DNA of 13,745 nt. Origin: an uncultured Oscillibacter sp. Lineage in GTDB: Bacteria; Bacillota; Clostridia; Oscillospirales; Oscillospiraceae. Within the stretch, counting starts at the first letter, position 1, and each line of letters begins with the position of its first letter. Position numbers and translations under genes: made by a program. Of the stretch, positions 6,413 to 11,737 are shown in pieces. The stretch spans positions 1-13,745 of the forward strand of contig CAJUQQ010000050.1 of the NCBI GenBank assembly GCA_910588175.1, read 5' to 3'. The notes below the pieces were generated by a model. That model did no database searches. It had not been told where the DNA came from and was given only the letters and a program-made list of their open reading frames with translations.

Positions 6413-6985
6413 TCAATCCTTTCGGGGCGGGAAGCCCGCCAGCTTGGCGTTGAGTTTGCTGTAAACATGCTCCCGAAACCAGGGTTCCGCCGAGGCGGCG
6501 ACGGCTTCCTCCAGGCCGAACCAGCCCACCCGGCTGTTTTCGTCGGGCTTGCAGCGGATGGGGGCGGCGGGGTCCGCCTCCAGGAGAAAGGTGACGTTCA
6601 GGTGAAGGTGGGAGGAGACATACCGGCCCCGCTTCTCGTGGCCGTCCACCGTCAGAATTTCCAGAGAGTAAAGGTCCCGGGAGACGGGACGGACCTCCTC
6701 CAGGCCGCTTTCCTCCCGGACTTCCCGGAGGGCCGCGGAGAGCAAATCCTGATCCCCGTCGGCGTGGCCCCCCAGCCAGGCCCAGGAGTTGTAAAGGTTG
6801 TGGTAGGCCAGCAACACCTGCTTCCGGTCCGGGCTGACCACCCAGGCGGAAGCCGTCAGATGGGCCGGGTCCTCCCGGCCGAGGGGGGCTTCGCCCCGCT
6901 CCAGGAGGCGGAGCAGCGCGTCCCGGTCCCGCTCCTCCTGCTCGTTCCAGGGGCGGAAGGCCAGCAGTTGTCGTTTTAAATCCAT
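6413..6985 (-). CDS. NUDIX hydrolase
   Basis: A protein of 190 residues with a Nudix box at 73-95: Gly73, Arg87-Glu88, Glu91-Glu92 and Gly94 are all present, so the metal-binding REVREESG core is intact. The first glutamate of the consensus (GX5E) is Gln79. The N-terminal FRPWNEQEERD and the WAWLGGHADGDQD stretch are typical of a clostridial NUDIX subgroup of unknown substrate. These enzymes cleave nucleoside diphosphates linked to another moiety. The start is ATG with AAGGAGG 8 nt upstream. It is the first gene of an operon with trmN6 and rsmI, so a nucleotide or RNA housekeeping role is possible but unproven. Confidence 0.9.
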   Translation of the reverse strand: MDLKRQLLAFRPWNEQEERDRDALLRLLERGEAPLGREDPAHLTASAWVVSPDRKQVLLAYHNLYNSWAWLGGHADGDQDLLSAALREVREESGLEEVRPVSRDLYSLEILTVDGHEKRGRYVSSHLHLNVTFLLEADPAAPIRCKPDENSRVGWFGLEEAVAASAEPWFREHVYSKLNAKLAGFPPRKD

Positions 6986-7014
6986 GGCGGGTTCCTCCTT
7001 GTGTCTTTAGGGCT

Positions 7015-7020
7015 ATGATA
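7015..7020 (-). promoter_or_regulatory. Extended -10 promoter of the NUDIX-trmN6-rsmI operon
   Basis: On the - strand, TGGTATCAT: TATCAT at 7020-7015 preceded by TGG, about 30 nt before the NUDIX ATG. There is no clear -35 at 17 bp, which is tolerated with an extended -10. Confidence 0.5.
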
Positions 7021-7145
7021 CCACAATTTGAGCCGGAGGGGAAGCGGGAAAATCCACTGGGGCTTTCCGAGCGGGAAAAACGGGGCGTTAAAACGGACAT
7101 GATTTTGGTAGAATTTCCCAATAAAAAGCAAAAAATACACAATAT

Positions 7146-7174
7146 ATGGGGTTTGCCTTAGAAAACAAGAATTA
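7146..7174 (+). promoter_or_regulatory. Sigma-H-like promoter of spo0A
   Basis: ATGGGGTTT (7146-7154), an 11-bp spacer, and CAAGAATTA (7166-7174), compared with the known sigma-H consensus RNAGGAWWW / RNNGAATWW. The -10 has the full GAATTA core; the -35 has two mismatches. spo0A carries a sigma-H promoter in Bacillus and Clostridium, which raises the prior. Confidence 0.5.
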
Positions 7175-7181
7175 TGTCGAA
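7175..7181 (+). promoter_or_regulatory. Spo0A-binding site (0A box)
   Basis: A perfect TGTCGAA, the known 0A box, directly abutting the -10 of the sigma-H-like promoter and so lying at its predicted start site. This position suggests autoregulation by Spo0A-P, most simply repression of this promoter or a switch between the two spo0A promoters. Confidence 0.65.
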
Positions 7182-7210
7182 GAAAAATTCAGTTTTTTTG
7201 TAATCCTATC

Positions 7211-7239
7211 TTGAAAAACATGGGAATTTATGGTATTTT
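7211..7239 (+). promoter_or_regulatory. Sigma-A promoter of spo0A
   Basis: TTGAAA (7211-7216), a 17-bp spacer, and TATTTT (7234-7239) preceded by TGG, an extended -10. It lies about 70 bp before the spo0A ATG and gives a vegetative second promoter downstream of the sigma-H-like one. Confidence 0.65.
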
Positions 7240-7254
7240 ATAGAAAACGTGCTG

Positions 7255-7272
7255 AGAGTGTCAGGACACTCT
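7255..7272 (+). repeat. Perfect palindrome in the spo0A leader
   Basis: AGAGTGT (7255-7261) and ACACTCT (7266-7272) around CAGG, just after the predicted sigma-A start and 36 nt before the ATG. No T-run follows. It could be an mRNA-stabilising hairpin or an operator for an unknown regulator. Confidence 0.55.
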
Positions 7273-7307
7273 GAAAGCCGAACAAGAAGGAAAGGTTTGG
7301 AATCATC

Positions 7308-8072
7308 ATGGATCATCAAAGGACTGTGCTTTTGGCAGACGCCAACGAGGAATTCCGCGCAATGCTGCAGGAGGCCATCGAACAGGCTGGTGAGTTTACC
7401 GTGGCGGCTTCCACCGGGGACGGACGGGAGGCGCTGAGGGTCATCGAGGAGCGAAAGCCGGATCTCCTGCTGACGGATGTGGCCCTGCCGGGTCTGGATG
7501 GGCTGGGGCTGCTCCAGGCGTTGAAGGAGCGGGAGGGCTATGTGCCCAAAATCATCATCGTCTCCGCCTTCTGCGGAGAAAAGACCATGTCCGACGCGGA
7601 GAAGCTGGGCGTGAGCTACTATCTGCCCAAGCCCTGTGAGCCCGGCTCCCTGCTGGAGCGGATGCGGGGCATCTTTGAGAGTCCCTCCGCCCCGGAACGG
7701 AAATCTTACACGCTGAAAAACACCGTCACCTCCGTCATCCACGAAATCGGCGTCCCCGCGCACATCAAGGGCTACCAATATCTGCGGGAGGCCATTATCA
7801 TCGCGGTCAACGATATGGAGGTGATCAACGCCGTGACCAAGGTGCTGTACCCGGAGGTGGCCAAGCGCTTCGGCACCACGCCCTCCCGGGTGGAGCGGGC
7901 CATCCGCCACGCCATTGAGGTGGCCTGGGATCGGGGGGACCTGGAGACGCTGCAAAAGTATTTCGGCTATACCGTGTCCAATACCAAGGGCAAGCCCACC
8001 AACTCGGAATTCATCGCCATGATCGCCGACCGTCTGATGCTCAACGGAGACAACTGGGTATTCAGAACCTAA
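7308..8072 (+). CDS. spo0A: Stage 0 sporulation response regulator Spo0A
   Basis: A protein of 254 residues, the master regulator of sporulation entry. The receiver domain (1-125) has the acidic pocket at Asp11, the phospho-acceptor Asp57 in LLLTDVALPG, Ser86 and Lys108. After a short linker, the C-terminal Spo0A DNA-binding domain (about 135-250) carries the diagnostic signatures HEIGVPAHIKGYQYLREAI, LYPEVAKRFGTTPSRVERAIRHAIE (recognition helix about 192-206) and KPTNSEFIAMIADRL. The ATG at 7308 follows a GAAGGAAAGG purine run with a rather long 12-nt spacing. Upstream are a sigma-H-like promoter, a 0A box and a sigma-A promoter. The gene is usually preceded by spoIVB; here the left neighbour is instead a divergent NUDIX operon. 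Confidence 0.98.
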   Translation: MDHQRTVLLADANEEFRAMLQEAIEQAGEFTVAASTGDGREALRVIEERKPDLLLTDVALPGLDGLGLLQALKEREGYVPKIIIVSAFCGEKTMSDAEKLGVSYYLPKPCEPGSLLERMRGIFESPSAPERKSYTLKNTVTSVIHEIGVPAHIKGYQYLREAIIIAVNDMEVINAVTKVLYPEVAKRFGTTPSRVERAIRHAIEVAWDRGDLETLQKYFGYTVSNTKGKPTNSEFIAMIADRLMLNGDNWVFRT

Positions 8073-8088
8073 ACGCCGGGAAAACGGA

Positions 8089-8119
8089 GAGGAGAGGCAG
8101 AACGCCTCTCCTCGTTTTT
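8089..8119. terminator. Shared bidirectional terminator of spo0A and the DUF2812 operon
   Basis: A perfect 10-bp stem GAGGAGAGGC / GCCTCTCCTC around AGAAC, with TTTTT on the + side (8115-8119). On the - side TTTT follows after a few bases (complement of 8081-8084). The TAA stop of the convergent DUF2812 gene (8118-8120) overlaps the + T-run. Confidence 0.85.
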
Positions 8120-9542
8120 ATGCTTCCGGTCCCAGCCGGGCGGAAACGAGGGCCTTTTGCTCCTCCGTGGGGGGCCAGTCCAGGTCAAGGCTCACCACCC
8201 GGCCCGGGAAGCATAAGAGCCAGTTGTCCGTGGCCTTGCCGTCCTGCCGGTAGTACTGCCAGTAGGCGGCCTCCGCCCCCCAGGGGGCCGGATCCTCCGG
8301 GCGGTAGGTCTTGGAAAACTCGGGGATGCCGGGGGAGTCGCCGTCAGCCAGGAGGTCTTCCATCAGCGCCTCCAGGAGCCATTGGGTCCGGGGCTCGTAG
8401 ATGGTATAGCTGAGACGGAGGGAGCCGGGCCATGTGGTTTCGTCCTCATCCCCGGTGTTCTGAAAGGCATACTCCCGGTAGGACTGTTCCGGCAGGAGGA
8501 AGGAACCCTGGGTCATCCGCTCCCGCCTGTCGTGGCAGTAGGTCTCTCCGGTCAGATCCGTGAGGGTCAGGGGCAGGTCCTCCCGGGGGTGCACGTCGAA
8601 TTTGATGTGCTGGTAGGTGTAGGTTTCCCCGCTGCCGCCGGAGAGCCAGCCGAAGCGGATGCTGGCCCAGACCAGTCCGCCGATCATAGCGAAGACCAGC
8701 AGCACGTCCACTGCCAGGGTGCCCGCGATGTTCCACCGCTTAGAGACCCGCCGGCTCCGCAGAAAGGCCGTGGTTCCCCGGATTAGGGCCCCTACCAAGG
8801 AGAACAGGGCCAAATACGCCGTGAAGAACACCACGTAGCCCCTGCCGCCGCTGATGAGCTCCGTCACCAGCCAGACCGCCACAAAGAGCCCCACCAGGAC
8901 CAGTCCTGCGCGGTTGATCCGCTGATAGGCCTTGGTGCTGATGGGGGCGCAGGGCCCGCCCTCCTCGATGGAGCGGCGGGAGCGCCTCCGCCAGCCGTAG
9001 TAATGACAGAGGGTGTAGATTTCCAGCAGGGCCATCAGGACGAACAGCGGCCCGGAGATGAGGCTGCCGCTGCGCTCCAGAACGCGGAGGGGCTTGACGA
9101 ACAGCGTACCCAGGAAGGAGAAGGACATGAACAGCCCCAGGGCCAGCAGGATGAGGTTCGTAAGCAGAAAGCTTTTTCCCAGGGAGCGGTGGATGTTCTC
9201 AAGCCGCAGGGCCTCGTCCGTCTCCAGGGGAACCGCATCCGTGTCCTCTGTGGAGAAGATCTGCATCTGGAACCAATCGCAAACCTTGGTCCACCCGGCG
9301 GCATTGCACAGCTCCTCCAGGGATTCCTGCCCCTCCGTGGGGCCGGGGTTGAATTGGGAGGCCCCGGCGTTGTAGGTGACGGCGTAGCGCAGGCTCGCGG
9401 GCTCGGCCCGGCGGTATTTCCAGAGGGCGTTCCCCGCCTTTTCCAGCCGCCAGCCCTGAGCGGCCATGGCGGAGAGGTGTGCCTCCACGCCCCGGTAGTC
9501 GTAGAGGCAGAGGGTGTTCCAGCGGTATTTGAGATCCTTCAT
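8118..9542 (-). CDS. DUF2812 domain membrane protein (distal copy)
   Basis: A protein of 474 residues. The N-terminal DUF2812 domain (about 1-100) begins YRWNTLCLYDYRGVEAHLSAMAAQGW, followed by LRYAVTYNAGASQF. Then come about five membrane spans (roughly 125-148, 161-183, 212-230, 236-256, 272-293), with a basic WRRRSRRS loop between spans 2 and 3, and an extracytoplasmic-looking C-terminal domain of about 180 residues. Its function is unknown; DUF2812 genes are typically found beside PadR regulators, as here. It is paralogous to the gene before it: the N-terminal 115 residues are nearly identical, the membrane part is more diverged. It overlaps that gene by 4 nt (ATGA), and AAGGAGG lies 8 nt before the start within the upstream gene. 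Confidence 0.88.
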   Translation of the reverse strand: MKDLKYRWNTLCLYDYRGVEAHLSAMAAQGWRLEKAGNALWKYRRAEPASLRYAVTYNAGASQFNPGPTEGQESLEELCNAAGWTKVCDWFQMQIFSTEDTDAVPLETDEALRLENIHRSLGKSFLLTNLILLALGLFMSFSFLGTLFVKPLRVLERSGSLISGPLFVLMALLEIYTLCHYYGWRRRSRRSIEEGGPCAPISTKAYQRINRAGLVLVGLFVAVWLVTELISGGRGYVVFFTAYLALFSLVGALIRGTTAFLRSRRVSKRWNIAGTLAVDVLLVFAMIGGLVWASIRFGWLSGGSGETYTYQHIKFDVHPREDLPLTLTDLTGETYCHDRRERMTQGSFLLPEQSYREYAFQNTGDEDETTWPGSLRLSYTIYEPRTQWLLEALMEDLLADGDSPGIPEFSKTYRPEDPAPWGAEAAYWQYYRQDGKATDNWLLCFPGRVVSLDLDWPPTEEQKALVSARLGPEA

Positions 9543-10966
9543 GGTGTTTCCTCCTTCCAGTCCTCCGGGGCCAGCCGGGCAGAAATCAGGGCCTTTTGGG
9601 TGTCCGCCGGCTCCGCGTCCGGGCTGACCGACGCTGCCCGGCCCGGCCAGACCAGCAGCCAGCTGTCTCCGGGGTCCTCGTCATAGTAGCGCCGGTAGGC
9701 CGCTTCCGCCCCCCAGGGGACCGGGTCTTCCGGGACATAGCGCAGGGTGGTGAGGAGCATGCCCCGGAATTTAATGGGGTCGTCCTCCAGAAGGTCCTCC
9801 AGCAGGGAGTCCTGAAGGGCGGGGGAGGAGAGGTCCCAGAGGGTGTAGCCCAGCCCGCAGACCTTGGGCCCGTCTCCCAGGAGGGCCGTTTCCCGGTAGG
9901 CCCGCTGAGGGATGAAGACGGAGCCCAGGTCCTCTGCCTCCCGGCGGACGTGGCCGTACTCTTCTCCGGTGAGCTCCGCCAGGGTCAGAGGGAAGTCCTG
10001 CCGGGGAGAGATGTCCCAGTTCTGGTCCCGGTACTCGTAAGTCTCCCCCGTGGGGCGTTCGTCGGAGAACCAGTCGGTTTCAAAGCGGGTCCAGACCAGC
10101 CCGCCGATTAGGATGAAGCACAGGCCAAAGTCTGCCACCAGCGTCCAGGCGATGTTGGAGGTCTTGGAAGCCCCCTTCTTTCGAAGCAGGGCCGTGGTCC
10201 CCCGCATCAGGATGTTAATCAGGGTGAAGAATGCCATGTACACCGCGAAGTACAGCACCGCGCCCCGGTGCCCCCGGTCCAGCTCCGACAGCAGGAACGC
10301 CGCCACCAGCAGGACCAGCAGGACCCACATGCCCAGGTTGGCCCACCGGCTCCACCGGCCCGCCGGGAGGCAGGTTCCGCCCTCCTCCACGGAGCGGCGG
10401 GACCGCCGCCGCCAGAGGAAGTAACCGGCGAGAAGACAGAGCTGGAGGGCCGCCTCCGCCAGGCACAGGACCCCGGCGGTGAGCAAGGCGTTGTTTTTCA
10501 GCATGCCGTAGAGGTCCCAGGTGACCAGAGCCAGGAAGAAGTCCCGGCCGATGAAGAGCATCAGAAGCAGGACGGCAATGTTGCCGGGGAGGAAGCTCTT
10601 CCGCATGCAGCGGTGGATGTTTTCCAGACGCAGAGCCTCGTCGGTTTCCAGAGGGACGGCGGCGGGGTCCTCCGTGGAATAAATCTGCATCTTGGAGCAG
10701 TCGGAGACCTTTTCCCACCCGGCGGCGGCGCAGAGCTCCTCCAGGGACTGCTCCCCCTCCGTGGGGCCCGGCTCGAACCGGGAGGCTCCGGCGTTGTAGG
10801 TGACGGCATAGCGGAGGCTCGCGGGCTCGGCCCGGCGGTACTTCCAGAGGGAGCCGCTCGCCTTCTCCAGCCGCCAGCCCTGGGCGGCCATGGCGGAGAG
10901 GTGTTCCTCCACGCCCCGGTAGTCATAGAGCTGAAACGTGTTCCAGCGATAGGTCACATTTTTCAT
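9539..10966 (-). CDS. DUF2812 domain membrane protein (proximal copy)
   Basis: A protein of 475 residues with the same plan as its downstream paralogue: DUF2812 domain from MKNVTYRWNTFQLYDYRGVEEHL to MQIYSTED, several membrane spans, a WRRRSRRSVEEGG loop, and a C-terminal domain ending in WKEETP. The reading frame extends further upstream to 11293, but that part is a shadow of padR. The ATG at 10966 overlaps the padR stop as ATGA and has AGGAGG 7 nt upstream, so it is the true start. Function is unknown; in padR-DUF2812 operons the membrane protein is presumed to be the regulated effector, possibly in envelope stress response. Confidence 0.88.
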   Translation of the reverse strand: MKNVTYRWNTFQLYDYRGVEEHLSAMAAQGWRLEKASGSLWKYRRAEPASLRYAVTYNAGASRFEPGPTEGEQSLEELCAAAGWEKVSDCSKMQIYSTEDPAAVPLETDEALRLENIHRCMRKSFLPGNIAVLLLMLFIGRDFFLALVTWDLYGMLKNNALLTAGVLCLAEAALQLCLLAGYFLWRRRSRRSVEEGGTCLPAGRWSRWANLGMWVLLVLLVAAFLLSELDRGHRGAVLYFAVYMAFFTLINILMRGTTALLRKKGASKTSNIAWTLVADFGLCFILIGGLVWTRFETDWFSDERPTGETYEYRDQNWDISPRQDFPLTLAELTGEEYGHVRREAEDLGSVFIPQRAYRETALLGDGPKVCGLGYTLWDLSSPALQDSLLEDLLEDDPIKFRGMLLTTLRYVPEDPVPWGAEAAYRRYYDEDPGDSWLLVWPGRAASVSPDAEPADTQKALISARLAPEDWKEETP

Positions 10967-11286
10967 TTCAGGTCCTCCTCTCCCACGCAGGATTTGTAGT
11001 CCTCTGTCAGGGCCAGCAGGCGGCGGTACTCCGCTGCCAGAGTCTCCCGGCCTTTTTTCGTAATCAGGTAGCTCCGCTTCCGGCCCGACACGCCGGTCTC
11101 CCGGATCATCTCCGCCTTCAGGAAGCTGTCCAGAAGGTTGTACAGAGTCCCGGGTCCCAGATCCACCCGCCCATGGGTCAAAGCGGACACCCGGGTCATG
11201 ATGTCCGTGCCGCAGCACTCCTCCCGGAGGGTGAGGAGGATGTAGAACATCGGCTCCGTCAGGGTTTGAAACTTCTCTCTCGCCAC
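10963..11286 (-). CDS. PadR-family transcriptional regulator
   Basis: A protein of 107 residues, the usual size of a small PadR (subfamily 2) repressor. The winged helix-turn-helix is clear: TEPMFYILLTLREECCGTDIM, then VDLGPGTLYNLLDSFLKAEMI (recognition helix) and the wing SGRKRSYLITKKGRETL; a C-terminal dimerisation helix follows. The start is GTG at 11286 with AGGAGG 6 nt upstream; a longer frame to 11379 would run through the promoter. It heads an operon with the two DUF2812 genes. Its promoter holds two identical 15-bp sequences that are strong candidates for its own operators. Confidence 0.92.
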   Translation of the reverse strand: MAREKFQTLTEPMFYILLTLREECCGTDIMTRVSALTHGRVDLGPGTLYNLLDSFLKAEMIRETGVSGRKRSYLITKKGRETLAAEYRRLLALTEDYKSCVGEEDLK

Positions 11287-11297
11287 GGCGCACCTCC

Positions 11298-11345
11298 TAA
11301 TATCGAATATCGTTATTTCTGCTTTCAGTATAATATCGAATATCG
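11298..11345 (-). promoter_or_regulatory. Twin operators of the padR operon
   Basis: The 15-mer TAATATCGAATATCG occurs identically at 11298-11312 and 11331-11345 (+ strand reading), 33 bp apart start to start, about three helical turns. Each holds two tandem ATATCG units. One copy fills most of the -35/-10 spacer of the padR promoter; the other lies in the leader and abuts the Shine-Dalgarno (11298-11293). Binding by the encoded PadR is inferred from position and identity of the copies. Confidence 0.7.
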
Positions 11346-11355
11346 ACATTGTCAA
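11327..11355 (-). promoter_or_regulatory. Sigma-A promoter of the padR-DUF2812 operon
   Basis: On the - strand TTGACA (11355-11350), a 17-bp spacer, and TATACT (11332-11327). The -35 is perfect and the -10 is 5 of 6. Predicted start near 11320, giving a leader of about 35 nt. Confidence 0.85.
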
Positions 11356-11377
11356 GAGGGAGGAGGAAAAGAGCGGC

Positions 11378-11400
11378 AAAAAGCCGCCCTATCGGGCGGC
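11378..11400 (-). terminator. Intrinsic terminator of the antisense RNA
   Basis: A 7-bp GC stem GCCGCCC / GGGCGGC (11383-11389 with 11394-11400) around TATC, followed on the - strand by TTTTT. It lies just upstream of the padR promoter and just outside the + strand promoter of the toxin-like cassette. Confidence 0.75.
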
Positions 11401-11405
11401 GGAAA

Positions 11406-11434
11406 TTGACAGGTTCGGGCCGGTATGGTAGGAT
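11406..11434 (+). promoter_or_regulatory. Promoter of the toxin-like mRNA
   Basis: TTGACA (11406-11411), a 17-bp spacer, and TAGGAT (11429-11434) preceded by TGG. The predicted start is A at 11441, exactly the outer end of the inverted repeat. Confidence 0.75.
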
Positions 11435-11440
11435 GATGGC

Positions 11441-11670
11441 AGAAGGACGCTGTTGCATAACAGGCGGTTGGCCACTCCCTTGTGAAGGGGGGTGAAGCTG
11501 GTGGGAAGAAAACGGCTGTACACGGTACTCCGGTTTCTGGTGTGTCTGGCCTTTTGGGCTTACATACTGACCATAAAGGCGTGTTGACCGTCCGGATGGC
11601 CCCCGAACGGTCAACATAGTTTGGCTATGTTACCTGGTAAGGGCCAACCGTCTTGCAACAGCGCCCTTCT
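11441..11670. repeat. Imperfect inverted repeat bounding the toxin-like cassette
   Basis: The left arm 11441-11473 and right arm 11642-11670 are reverse complements: 16 of 17 bases match at the outer ends (AGAAGGRCGCTGTTGCA) and 9 of 9 in CGGTTGGCC, with a short unequal insert between. No target-site duplication flanks them, and both outer ends coincide with predicted transcription starts. Confidence 0.85.
11501..11587 (+). CDS. Small basic single-helix membrane peptide, candidate type I toxin
   Basis: A 28-codon ORF starting at GTG with AAGGGGGG 8 nt upstream (11485-11492). The peptide begins with the basic MGRKRL and continues as a hydrophobic helix of about 17 residues rich in Leu, Val, Phe, Trp and Tyr, ending TIKAC. 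An in-frame GTG at 11492 overlaps the ribosome site and is less likely. This is the size and character of type I toxins that insert into the membrane, but I recognise no known family (Fst, TxpA, BsrG, Hok or Ldr). It is completely covered by a predicted antisense RNA, and its TGA stop lies inside a stable hairpin. It is too short for the usual gene-finder cutoff. Alternatively it could be a leader peptide. Confidence 0.5.
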   Translation: MGRKRLYTVLRFLVCLAFWAYILTIKAC

Positions 11671-11676
11671 ATGTTC

Positions 11677-11705
11677 ATTATACGGATTCGCCCTGGTTTT
11701 GTCAA
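11677..11705 (-). promoter_or_regulatory. Perfect consensus promoter of the antisense RNA
   Basis: On the - strand TTGACA (11705-11700), a 17-bp spacer, TATAAT (11682-11677): both hexamers perfect. Start predicted at 11670, 7 nt past the -10, the same geometry as the opposing promoter. The -35 sits at the centre of the palindrome that forms the + strand terminator. Confidence 0.85.
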
Positions 11706-11727
11706 TGACAAAACCAGGGCGCTTTTT
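11689..11727 (+). terminator. Terminator of the toxin-like mRNA
   Basis: A 33-bp perfect palindrome (16-bp arms 11689-11704 and 11706-11721 around one A; realistically a 14-bp stem with a small loop) followed by CTTTTT on the + strand. The - strand side lacks a T-run, so the ABC operon that ends at 11738 may read through into the antisense RNA. Confidence 0.85.
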
Positions 11728-11737
11728 GGAGAAAGCC

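Larger units (their letters stand above)
11378..11670 (-). ncRNA. Predicted antisense RNA (antitoxin candidate)
   Basis: About 293 nt from the predicted start at 11670 to the T-run at 11378. It is complementary to most of the toxin-like mRNA, including the ribosome site and the whole ORF. It begins with nearly the same 17 nt as the mRNA because of the inverted repeat. It does contain a 106-codon frame, but this has no ribosome site and reads antisense sequence. In type I systems such an RNA blocks toxin translation and promotes mRNA decay. Confidence 0.55.
11441..11727 (+). ncRNA. Predicted toxin-like mRNA with 5'-3' panhandle
   Basis: About 287 nt from the promoter start at 11441 to the T-run ending at 11727. 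Its first 17 nt can pair (one mismatch) with 11654-11670, and 11465-11473 pairs perfectly with 11642-11650. The 5' end and 3' region would therefore fold back and place the Shine-Dalgarno at the base of a long-range helix. Near the middle a hairpin (11582-11616) includes the ORF stop codon, and a second (11613-11631) overlaps it, so the two exclude each other. Boundaries are predicted, not measured. Confidence 0.55.

Noticed and set aside
5575..6979. Overlapping long + strand frames (292 and 356 codons) opposite trmN6 and the NUDIX gene
   Set aside because: Pro/Arg-rich translations typical of antisense reading in high-GC DNA; the - strand genes carry catalytic motifs and coupled starts.
10967..11293. 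N-terminal extension of the proximal DUF2812 frame to 584 residues
   Set aside because: It is padR read in another frame; the ATG at 10966 has its own ribosome site and aligns with the start of the paralogue.
11297..11617. 106-codon - strand frame within the antisense RNA
   Set aside because: No Shine-Dalgarno before its ATG, no hydrophobic or domain signature, and it runs past the antisense terminator into the padR promoter.
11441..11670. MITE or small insertion element suggested by the inverted repeats
   Set aside because: No target-site duplication is visible, and the repeat tips coincide exactly with predicted transcription starts, which fits an RNA module better. A copy-number search could reopen this.
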